Shown piece by piece: positions 1-5,408 of a DNA stretch of 5,766 nucleotides. A model generated the notes under the pieces. It was not told the DNA's origin. It did not search any database and was given only the letters and a program-made list of their open reading frames with translations. The position numbers were made by a program, and so were the translations under genes. The stretch comes from Thermodesulfovibrionia bacterium (GTDB lineage Bacteria; Nitrospirota; Thermodesulfovibrionia; UBA6902). The stretch is from NCBI GenBank assembly GCA_947258735.1, contig CAMYJJ010000190.1, positions 1-5,766 of the forward strand. The letters run 5' to 3'. Within the stretch, counting starts at the first letter, position 1. Every line of letters starts with the position of its first letter.

Positions 1-10
1 GTTGTTTGAC

Positions 11-34
11 AGCCTGCAAGTACGGGCTATTTTA
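11..34 (+). terminator. weak possible terminator hairpin at left edge
   Basis: Bases 11-16 (AGCCTG) can pair with 23-28 (CGGGCT), including one G-T wobble, around a 6-base loop, and ATTTTAT follows on the plus strand. A TGA at 7-9 could be the end of a plus-strand gene lying mostly outside the window. The stem is short and the T-run broken, so this could be chance. It does not read as a terminator for the minus-strand gene ending at 32, because no T-tract follows in that direction. Confidence 0.22.
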
Positions 35-355
35 TGTAATTGAAAAAAGCGGCTCTTTTATCAGTTCACCCCGGCATACAGGGCACTTGCCGGGCTTTTT
101 AAACCTCTCCCTTTTTTTAAACACAAACCCGCACTTCCTGCATTCCGCAGGAATGATTTTCAGATGGGTTTTCTCTTTAGCAAGAGATTTTTGAATGTAC
201 TGAAGATGGGTAAGCACCTCTTTTTCAGATACATGGACCTCTCCGGATATGTCACGGGCAGACAGGAAATCCCCTTTCATAACAGCAATCATCTCCTGCC
301 TCACTGTTTCTTCCCTCCCAACCGGAACAAATGCCTCTTTTGACTTTTTTTTCAA
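32..355 (-). CDS. small HTH plus zinc-ribbon protein, putative transcriptional regulator
   Basis: A 107-aa protein read leftward. Residues about 15-60 (ETVRQEMIAVMKG, then SARDISGEVHVSEKEVLTHLQ) look like a winged-helix/HTH segment of the kind in which short regulators choose DNA. Residues 72-94 form a zinc ribbon with two knuckles, C72-x2-C75 and C91-x2-C94, joined by a basic linker. The arrangement fits the COG3357 class (predicted regulator with HTH fused to Zn-ribbon), whose targets are not established as far as I know. The start is uncertain. The TTG at 355 has no Shine-Dalgarno, but it keeps the REETVRQ segment that I believe is part of the family's homology. A GTG at 304 is preceded by GGGAGGG at 8-nt spacing and would give a 90-aa protein that still holds both domains. 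The gene is divergent from the sensor operon; nothing shows that it regulates that operon. Stop is TAA at 34-32. Confidence 0.8.
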   Translation of the reverse strand: MKKKSKEAFVPVGREETVRQEMIAVMKGDFLSARDISGEVHVSEKEVLTHLQYIQKSLAKEKTHLKIIPAECRKCGFVFKKRERFKKPGKCPVCRGELIKEPLFSIT

Positions 356-367
356 ATTAAAAAATGT

Positions 368-396
368 GTTATAGGCTTTTAGTTTTCAGTTCTTAG
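368..396 (-). promoter_or_regulatory. weak candidate promoter for the minus-strand HTH/zinc-ribbon gene
   Basis: On the minus strand TATAAC (373-368) matches 5 of 6 bases of a sigma-70 -10 box. The sequence 17 bp upstream (CTAAGA, 396-391) is a poor -35. The start site would fall near 361, only a few bases before the TTG at 355. It overlaps the heptamer array. A guess based on one good box. Confidence 0.22.
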
Positions 397-440
397 TTAC
401 TCATCACTCATCACTCATTACTCGTTACGCGTCACTGTTT
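378..440. repeat. degenerate heptanucleotide tandem array, nine units
   Basis: Reading in steps of seven from 378 gives TTTAGTT, TTCAGTT, CTTAGTT, ACTCATC, ACTCATC, ACTCATT, ACTCGTT, ACGCGTC, ACTGTTT. Units drift by one to three bases from neighbour to neighbour while the period stays exactly 7, so the first and last units share little although adjacent ones are clearly related. There is no open reading frame of note across it. It fills about half of the divergent intergenic region. Heptanucleotide tandem repeats are known from other bacteria (for example the STRR sequences of cyanobacteria); I do not claim identity with those. Origin by slippage followed by point mutation is inference. Confidence 0.75.
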
Positions 441-446
441 TTAAAT

Positions 447-476
447 CTGACTATATTGCCTTTAATTTATTATAAT
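447..476 (+). promoter_or_regulatory. sigma-70-like promoter for the small membrane protein/kinase operon
   Basis: A perfect -10 box TATAAT lies at 471-476. Eighteen bp upstream, CTGACT (447-452) matches 4 of 6 bases of the -35 consensus. The predicted start site is about 483-484, one or two bases before the ATG at 485, so a transcript from here would be leaderless or nearly so for the first gene. This agrees with the absence of a Shine-Dalgarno before 485. An in-frame TAA at 473-475 rules out an upstream extension of that gene. Confidence 0.5.
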
Positions 477-484
477 ACTCTCCT

Positions 485-658
485 ATGAGAGATATATGGA
501 TCTTCCTTTTTGTTCTTGGCGTCATTTTATTTAACTGGCCTATACTCAGCATCTTCAAATATAACCTGTCTCTCTATATTTTCATAGCCTGGTTCATTTT
601 TATTCTGCTTATTTTTATTACATCCAGAAAAAGCAGTGCCGGCGACGATGGAGGATAA
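485..658 (+). CDS. 57-aa two-helix inner-membrane protein, CbrX-like by position
   Basis: The protein starts MRDIWIFLFVLG and ends SSAGDDGG. Two hydrophobic stretches, residues about 4-24 and 28-46, are joined by a short FKYN turn. After them comes a small polar tail (TSRKSSAGDDGG), so a hairpin in the cytoplasmic membrane is predicted. The ATG at 485 is the only usable start: an in-frame stop lies 10 bases upstream and no other start codon follows early. No Shine-Dalgarno is visible. The stop (TAA 656-658) touches the ATG of the kinase gene at 659, and the kinase ribosome-binding site (GGAGG, 650-654) lies inside this gene's last codons, which is the usual sign of translational coupling. Small two-helix proteins commonly precede SSS-type symporters, and in Pseudomonas a small membrane protein (CbrX) precedes CbrA. 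I see equivalence of position and topology and cannot claim sequence homology. Function unknown; a helper or coupling partner of the kinase's transporter domain is inference. Confidence 0.8.
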   Translation: MRDIWIFLFVLGVILFNWPILSIFKYNLSLYIFIAWFIFILLIFITSRKSSAGDDGG

Positions 659-661
659 ATG
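650..661 (+). promoter_or_regulatory. ribosome-binding site and TAA/ATG junction coupling the small gene to the kinase
   Basis: GGAGG at 650-654 is followed after four bases by the ATG at 659. The four spacer bases include the TAA stop of the upstream gene. The strong but closely spaced site fixes the kinase start and suggests that ribosomes finishing the small gene initiate the kinase. Confidence 0.75.
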
Positions 662-3610
662 TTTTCTTCTACGGTGTTATTTTCCATTATTTTTGTTTAC
701 CTGATATTCCTTTTTCTGGTTGCCCACTATGCTGAAAAGAAGGACCGGTCAGGGAGCAGGCTTGTTTCCAATCCTTATGTGTACTCCCTGTCACTTGCAG
801 TGTACTGCACGTCATGGACGTTTTATGGAAGCGTGGGAAAAGCAGCTAACTCAGGCTTAAGTTTTCTCACTATTTATCTCGGCCCTACCCTGATGGCTGC
901 CCTGTGGTGGATCATACTTAGAAAGATCGTATATATCTGCAAGGAAAACAGGATCACCACCATATCTGATTTCATAGCTCTGCGCTATGGTAATTCCCTG
1001 TTTCTCTCTGCACTGGTGACTTTTGTTGCGGTAGTGGGAATCACCCCGTACCTCGGCCTTCAGCTCAAGGCGATCATGACCACGTTCTCTATCCTGGCAG
1101 GCAAACCCGAGGCAAGCCATTTTGCCGGCTGGGTTATCGCGAGTTTACTGGGCGTGTTTGCCATTTTTTTCGGGGCCAAAAGCATAGATGTTTCTGAAAA
1201 GCACAGTGGTCTCGTATTTGCTGTAGCGTTTGAGTCTGCGATAAAGCTGATAGCCTTTATCTCTGTTGGCATATGTGTTACCTACGGCTTTTTTAACGGT
1301 TTTACCGATATATTCGATCAGATCAAACAGTCTCAATATTCTACCCATATGACACTGGGCAGCGAGTCTCATGTCAGCTTCCTTGAATGGACGTCTCTTA
1401 CGTTTCTCTCCATGATGGCTATACTGTTTCTTCCAAGGCAGTTCCAGATGTCCGTGGTTGAAAACTCCTCCTATGACCATATTAAAAAAGCGATGTGGCT
1501 GTTCCCCCTGTACCTTTTTCTCATTAATATCTTTGTTCTGCCCATCGCATATGGCGGTCTCCTTCTGGGTGAGCCGACCGGAAACGCTGACTACTTTGTT
1601 CTGACTATACCGTTGAATCAGGGAGTTCCCATGCTTGCCCTTCTGGCATTTATCGGAGGATTTTCAGCAGCAACAGCCATGATCATAGTGGAATCACTTG
1701 CGCTCAGTACCATGGTGATGAACAGTTTTGTAATCCCGGCGGTCTGGAGAATGAACGCCATGAAGGGTTTTTACGTCATGATACTGAACACCCGCAGAAT
1801 CGTAATTGTGGGCCTTGTGTTTCTTGGTTATGCCTTTGCGGTATACATAGGTGATTTTTACAGTCTTGTTAATATCGGGCTTAAATCGTTTGAAGCAGTT
1901 ACTATCTTTGCCCCGGCTTTTCTCCTGGGACTGTACTGGAAAGGGGGAAACAAAAAAGGAGCCATCGCAGGTATTATTGCAGGTTTTACCGTCTGGACAT
2001 ATACTCTCATGATCCCGGCCCTGCTTAAGGCAGGCATTATTTCCCGGGAAGGTGCCCTTGGATATATATTCAACTTCACATTTCTTAATCCCGAGGCCCT
2101 GTTTGGACTCACGGGTCTGGACAAGTGGAGCCATTCCCTGTTCTGGGGACTTCTGTTAAACCTGTTTTTTTATGTCTCAGTGTCCATCTTTACGAAGCAG
2201 TCCGATTATGAAACCAAACAGACGATGGTCTTTGTGGACTCTTATTCTCCTCATCAACTCGGTATATCGGGCAGTCCCGGCAGTGTAGAAGAAATTTCCA
2301 GGACACTGTCGGCATATATAGGTCCTGCCGATGCAATCCAGTGTGTTAATGACTTCATGAGTAAAAACAGGTTAACGCCCGAGACGATTAATAATGAATG
2401 GCTCCGGAAGCTTATGGGGGAAGCAGAAACACTGTTGTCAGGTTCTTTGGGACCCTCGATCAGCAGCCTGATTTTTCAGGACAGGACGGTTTTGACTACA
2501 GAGGAAAAAGCCGAGATATCAGATTCCATAAGAAAAATATCGAGCAGTTTAAGACTATCCAGACAGGACCTCGCTGACAAGAACAGACAGCTATCACTTC
2601 TAAAGGAGTTCAGTGAAAATATTATCGAAAGTATTCCTTTAGGCATTGCCACACTTGATGAAACACTTCATGTCAGATACTGGAACAATGCAATGGAAAA
2701 AATCACTGAAGTAAACAAGGATGACGCTCTCAGCATTGAGGCAAATTATCTTCTCACCTGCCTTGAAACAGACCTTTTTGAACCATTAATAAAGGAGGGT
2801 GAAACTATCTGCAGGAGAAACCTTGAAAATATGCCGCAGATGGTGCTGAAAGTCCATCTCAGCAAACTCACCGGCAGGCAGAAAGGCTACGTCCTGGTCA
2901 TGGAGGACATTACGGAAAATAAGAAAATTGAGGAGGAACTGTTCAGGACCACCAAGCATGCCGGAATAGGAAGGCTGGCCGCAGGTGTTTCACATGAAAT
3001 AGGCAATCCTCTTGCTTCGATTTCTTCCCTTGTGCAGGAGCTTTATTCTGAAGACCTTTCTCCTTTTGTATCGAGTTCTCTTAGCACAATTAATACACAC
3101 ATAGACCGTATAGCCAGGATTGTGCGAAACCTTGGTGATTTTGCAAGACTCTATCCAAGGCAGAAAATACCGGCCAATTTAAAAGACATTCTGGAAAAAA
3201 CATTAAACCTGGTTAAATATGATAAAAATTTCAAGAAAATAGAGATCATGACCGACATCCAGGAATCACCTCCCCTGAAGATTGACTCTGACCAGATGCA
3301 GCAGGTGTTCCTCAATTTTCTCCTTAATGCCAGGGACGCAATGCCGGACGGCGGGCGTCTCGATATATCCATCAAGCAGAATAACGGTTTTGTAGAAACT
3401 GTTTTTTCCGATACAGGGACCGGAATAGAAAATGAACATATGGATAAAATATTTGATCCTTTTTTTACAACCAAGGGGCCTGTCAAGGGATCAGGTCTGG
3501 GATTAAGCATATGCTACAGCATCATTAAGGATCACGGGGGAACGATTGAAATTGATGCAGCTAAAAGAGGAGGAACAAATTTTATCATCAAGATTCCGGT
3601 TTCAACATGA
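659..3610 (+). CDS. sensor histidine kinase with N-terminal SSS (SLC5) transporter domain, CbrA-type
   Basis: A 983-aa membrane sensor that should autophosphorylate on histidine and pass phosphate to the NtrC-type regulator encoded next. Residues 1 to about 512 form a sodium:solute symporter fold of about 13 hydrophobic segments. They include the NPYVYSLSLAVYCTSWTFYGS stretch (38-57) typical of transporter-kinases. S350-T351 in a late helix (ALSTMV) sit where PutP has its sodium-coordinating Ser-Thr pair, so real sodium binding is plausible. Residues about 540-608, ending SGSLGPSISSLIF, resemble the STAC linker domain described between transporter and kinase modules. A helical linker (612-650) and a PAS domain (about 650-755) follow. 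The dimerisation domain carries the H-box with His779 in SHEIGNP. The ATPase domain shows the N-box around N890 (NFLLNARDAM), G1 at D918-T-G-T-G922, FDPFFTT, and G2 at G944-S-G-L-G948. All catalytic boxes are intact. No receiver domain is fused. The ligand cannot be read from sequence; Pseudomonas CbrA is linked to histidine and carbon/nitrogen balance. The symbol is left empty because orthology to cbrA is unproven. Confidence 0.94.
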   Translation: MFSSTVLFSIIFVYLIFLFLVAHYAEKKDRSGSRLVSNPYVYSLSLAVYCTSWTFYGSVGKAANSGLSFLTIYLGPTLMAALWWIILRKIVYICKENRITTISDFIALRYGNSLFLSALVTFVAVVGITPYLGLQLKAIMTTFSILAGKPEASHFAGWVIASLLGVFAIFFGAKSIDVSEKHSGLVFAVAFESAIKLIAFISVGICVTYGFFNGFTDIFDQIKQSQYSTHMTLGSESHVSFLEWTSLTFLSMMAILFLPRQFQMSVVENSSYDHIKKAMWLFPLYLFLINIFVLPIAYGGLLLGEPTGNADYFVLTIPLNQGVPMLALLAFIGGFSAATAMIIVESLALSTMVMNSFVIPAVWRMNAMKGFYVMILNTRRIVIVGLVFLGYAFAVYIGDFYSLVNIGLKSFEAVTIFAPAFLLGLYWKGGNKKGAIAGIIAGFTVWTYTLMIPALLKAGIISREGALGYIFNFTFLNPEALFGLTGLDKWSHSLFWGLLLNLFFYVSVSIFTKQSDYETKQTMVFVDSYSPHQLGISGSPGSVEEISRTLSAYIGPADAIQCVNDFMSKNRLTPETINNEWLRKLMGEAETLLSGSLGPSISSLIFQDRTVLTTEEKAEISDSIRKISSSLRLSRQDLADKNRQLSLLKEFSENIIESIPLGIATLDETLHVRYWNNAMEKITEVNKDDALSIEANYLLTCLETDLFEPLIKEGETICRRNLENMPQMVLKVHLSKLTGRQKGYVLVMEDITENKKIEEELFRTTKHAGIGRLAAGVSHEIGNPLASISSLVQELYSEDLSPFVSSSLSTINTHIDRIARIVRNLGDFARLYPRQKIPANLKDILEKTLNLVKYDKNFKKIEIMTDIQESPPLKIDSDQMQQVFLNFLLNARDAMPDGGRLDISIKQNNGFVETVFSDTGTGIENEHMDKIFDPFFTTKGPVKGSGLGLSICYSIIKDHGGTIEIDAAKRGGTNFIIKIPVST

Positions 3611-3622
3611 TATTCCGGAATA
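3611..3622. repeat. 12-bp perfect palindrome directly after the kinase stop
   Basis: TATTCCGGAATA is a perfect palindrome starting at the base after the TGA (3608-3610). Its ATTCCGG half also occurs at 3593-3599 inside the last kinase codons, 19 bp earlier. No T-run follows, so it is not a rho-independent terminator. It could be a protein-binding site or chance. Confidence 0.4.
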
Positions 3623-3637
3623 GAATATTAATACTGG

Positions 3638-3784
3638 TTAGTGCCTGTGTATAAAGTCAAACTTTAAGCTGTCATTCCCGCAGTCCTTAGGCGGGAATCC
3701 ACTGTTTTTAATGAGTTCTGGATGCCCGACTACAGACTTCGGGCATGACGAAATAAAAAATTGCAATTTATACACAGACTCTAA
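3638..3784. mobile_element. 147-bp MITE-like element with terminal inverted repeats
   Basis: The left end TTAGTGCCTGTGTATAAA (3638-3655) and the reverse complement of the right end (3767-3784), TTAGAGTCTGTGTATAAA, agree at 16 of 18 positions. The inner 11 bp, CTGTGTATAAA, are identical. A TA dinucleotide lies at 3639-3640 and again at 3782-3783, so the element may be a 141-bp core (3641-3781) flanked by a TA target duplication, as IS630/Tc1-mariner relatives make; this part is inference. There is no coding capacity. Two hairpins occupy the middle. It sits between the kinase and regulator genes, accounts for more than half of the 254-bp gap, and leaves about 107 bp if removed. A non-autonomous element moved by a transposase elsewhere in the genome is the simplest reading. 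Confidence 0.7.
3671..3749. repeat. paired REP-like hairpins inside the MITE-like element
   Basis: Hairpin 1 pairs ATTCCCGC (3674-3681) with GCGGGAAT (3691-3698). Hairpin 2 pairs ATGCCCGA (3722-3729) with TCGGGCAT (3739-3746). The two are also imperfect inverted copies of each other: GTCATTCCC (3671-3679) against GGGCATGAC (3741-3749), and GGGAATCCA (3693-3701) against TGGATGCCC (3719-3727), each 8 of 9. Hence the whole block can fold either as two hairpins or as one long imperfect stem. ATTCCC...GGGAAT dispersed repeats are known in other bacteria (Neisseria dRS3 has 8 bases between the arms; here it is 13), so this is an analogue, not the same element. In mRNA it could slow or stop transcription before the regulator gene. 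Confidence 0.75.
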
Positions 3785-3864
3785 TTATATTGCATTCTCA
3801 CCTTCATCTCTTTTAACATATTGTGTTTTTAAAATGACATGGCGCTGGGAAGAGTATGTAACAT

Positions 3865-5211
3865 ATGGCGACAAAACTATTAATTGTAGAAGACGAGGAG
3901 ACCCTGCGCGAATCTCTCAAAAGGATGTTTACACGTGAGGGATACAGCGTCAGCACCGCTGATTCTGTTGAAGAGGGACTTCAGCTGATAAACAAACACA
4001 TCTATGATGTGATCATTTCAGATATCATCCTTCCGGGCAAAGACGGGATAGAGATGCTGACTGAAGTGAGAGAGGAGCTTCCGGACCAGATTTTCATCGT
4101 AATGACGGCGTACGCATCTCTGGAGACAGCTGTCAAGGCACTCAGGGCAGGGGCTTATGATTATATCATGAAACCCATTATTCACGAGGAAATAAAGCAG
4201 GTCGTCAAGAACGCCCTGATCCAGAAAAGGCTTAAGACAGAAAACGTCCTTCTCAAGCGTGAGATTGGAAAGACATATGATTTCAGCAGCATTATCGGAG
4301 ACAGCCCTGCGCTTCATTCCATTATAGAAGAGGCAAAAAAAATAGCTGATACGAAAAGCAATGTCCTGATATTGGGCGAAACCGGCACAGGCAAGGAACT
4401 GTTTGCAAGGGTAATTCACAATAACAGTTCCCGAAAAGAGATGCCCTTCATTCCGATTAACTGTTCGGTCATTCCTGAGAACCTCCTTGAAAGTGAATTA
4501 TTCGGACATGTCAAAGGGGCATTTACCGGAGCAATTGCTTCGAAAAAGGGATTGTTTGAGGAGGCTGACGGCGGCACCATTTTTCTTGATGAAATTGGCG
4601 ATATTACGCCGTATTTTCAGATCAAACTGTTGCGTGTCCTTGAGGACCAGATGATACGGCCTGTGGGAAGCAATAAGGCCCTGAAGATTGATATCAGACT
4701 CGTCGTTGCCACAAACAAGGACCTTGAGACATGCGTACGGGAAAACACGTTCCGCGAAGACCTGTATTACAGGGTAAACACCATAACCCTTCAGCTCCCC
4801 TCACTGAGGGAACGGAAGACAGACATAGCAGTGCTGGCGAGACATTTTCTAGAACGATACGCTGCCGAGTTTCAGAAAAACGTCTCTGACATTTCCGAAG
4901 AAGCGATCTCCCGGATGATGAAATCCAGATGGCCGGGCAATGTCAGGGAGCTTCAGAATGTAATTGAAAGAGCAATATTGATTGCTGATACGAACACCAT
5001 CAAACCTGACAATCTCCCGTTATCCATGAAAACAGGCAACTCGTTTGTAAAGAATTCCCTGGATAATCACCTCTCAATTGAAGACTACACAAAGGCATTT
5101 ATTCTTGAGTATCAATCAGAGAACAATGAGCAGCAGCTTTCTGCAATGCTCGGTATCACAAGAAAATCCCTGTGGGAGAAAAGAAAGAAATGGGGCATGG
5201 ACAGGCAATAA
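3865..5211 (+). CDS. NtrC-family sigma-54-dependent response regulator, CbrB-type
   Basis: A 448-aa cytoplasmic activator expected to receive phosphate from the kinase encoded upstream and to open sigma-54 promoters by ATP hydrolysis. The receiver domain (about 4-118) has E9-D10-E11, phosphoacceptor D53 (SDIILPGKDG), T81 and K103, a full active site. The AAA+ domain (about 140-375) has Walker A G171-ETGTGK177-E, the sigma-54 contact loop GAFTGA at 218-223, Walker B FLDEIGD with D242-E243, and the arginines of FREDLYYR (R297, R303). A Fis-type helix-turn-helix closes the protein (about 405-448, EQQLSAMLGITRKSLWEKRKKWG). The ATG at 3865 gives the usual N-terminus. The only Shine-Dalgarno-like stretch is GGGAAGAG (3847-3854) at 10-nt spacing, which is weak. 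The gap to the kinase gene holds a MITE-like insertion, so transcription may read through it or start separately. A sigma-54 promoter lies just downstream, the likeliest target. No clear terminator is visible after the stop. Family call is secure; orthology to cbrB is inferred from the partner gene. Confidence 0.95.
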   Translation: MATKLLIVEDEETLRESLKRMFTREGYSVSTADSVEEGLQLINKHIYDVIISDIILPGKDGIEMLTEVREELPDQIFIVMTAYASLETAVKALRAGAYDYIMKPIIHEEIKQVVKNALIQKRLKTENVLLKREIGKTYDFSSIIGDSPALHSIIEEAKKIADTKSNVLILGETGTGKELFARVIHNNSSRKEMPFIPINCSVIPENLLESELFGHVKGAFTGAIASKKGLFEEADGGTIFLDEIGDITPYFQIKLLRVLEDQMIRPVGSNKALKIDIRLVVATNKDLETCVRENTFREDLYYRVNTITLQLPSLRERKTDIAVLARHFLERYAAEFQKNVSDISEEAISRMMKSRWPGNVRELQNVIERAILIADTNTIKPDNLPLSMKTGNSFVKNSLDNHLSIEDYTKAFILEYQSENNEQQLSAMLGITRKSLWEKRKKWGMDRQ

Positions 5212-5237
5212 TATAGTCTTGACCTCAATCTTCAATA

Positions 5238-5285
5238 TATTACTTTTTGTAACCTGTTAATTCCGCGACGCTACAAATAGTAACA
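5238..5285. promoter_or_regulatory. candidate upstream activator site with clustered TGTTAC/GTAACA-like half-sites
   Basis: Four related hexamers occur in 48 bp: TATTAC (5238-5243), GTAACC (5249-5254), TGTTAA (5255-5260) and GTAACA (5280-5285). GTAACA is the reverse complement of TGTTAC, so they form inward-facing pairs. The two GTAAC copies are 31 bp apart, about three helical turns. A further inverted repeat, TTTGTA (5246-5251) with TACAAA (5272-5277), overlaps them. The cluster lies about 96-143 bp upstream of the start site predicted from the sigma-54 promoter at 5355, the normal distance for enhancer sites of NtrC-family activators. From memory, Pseudomonas CbrB sites contain TGTTAC and GTAACA arms, with a shorter fixed spacer than any pair here. 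Binding by the neighbouring regulator is inference. Confidence 0.45.
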
Positions 5286-5354
5286 TCGCCCTTTTAATCA
5301 CTTATTTTCTCTACTCAACTCCTTGATTCTGTTGATTTCTCATCTCCATTACAC

Positions 5355-5370
5355 TGGCACCCTATTTGCT
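5355..5370 (+). promoter_or_regulatory. sigma-54 (RpoN) -24/-12 promoter
   Basis: TGGCAC at 5355-5360 and TTGCT at 5366-5370 fit the TGGCACR-N4-TTGCW consensus at every defined position except the R, which is C. The invariant GG (5356-5357) and GC (5368-5369) are separated by exactly 10 bp. The start site should be near 5381, giving a 28-base leader before the ATG at 5409. It lies in the intergenic stretch directly behind the sigma-54 activator gene, which makes that regulator the natural activator and the cyclic-nucleotide-domain gene the natural target. Confidence 0.85.
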
Positions 5371-5408
5371 CTATTTTTAATACTTATTCACTTAATAAAC
5401 TCTTATAT

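Noticed and set aside
6..194. 62-codon plus-strand open frame at the left edge
   Set aside because: It is antisense to the zinc-ribbon protein, whose four cysteines and HTH segment support the minus strand.
378..440. CRISPR array
   Set aside because: The repeat period is 7 bp with no spacers, so this is a short tandem array.
1694..2134. Long minus-strand open frames antisense to the kinase gene (also 857-1120, 1145-1480, 3151-3510)
   Set aside because: They are opposite to a clear coding frame, show no recognisable domains and look like by-products of the kinase codon pattern.
3839..3860. TGGCGC just before the regulator gene as a sigma-54 -24 element
   Set aside because: No GC follows 10 bp after the GG and no TTGC-like -12 element is present, so the spacing rule fails.
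3711..3938. 75-codon plus-strand open frame overlapping the regulator start
   Set aside because: It begins inside the MITE-like hairpins, has no ribosome-binding site, and runs out of frame into the well-supported regulator gene; composition is not protein-like.
4018..4419. 133-codon minus-strand open frame antisense to the regulator gene
   Set aside because: The plus-strand receiver and AAA+ motifs account for this DNA fully; the antisense product has no recognisable motif.
5209..5260. Rho-independent terminator after the regulator gene
   Set aside because: No GC-rich stem followed by a T-run was found; the only dyads are short, AT-rich and better explained as binding sites.
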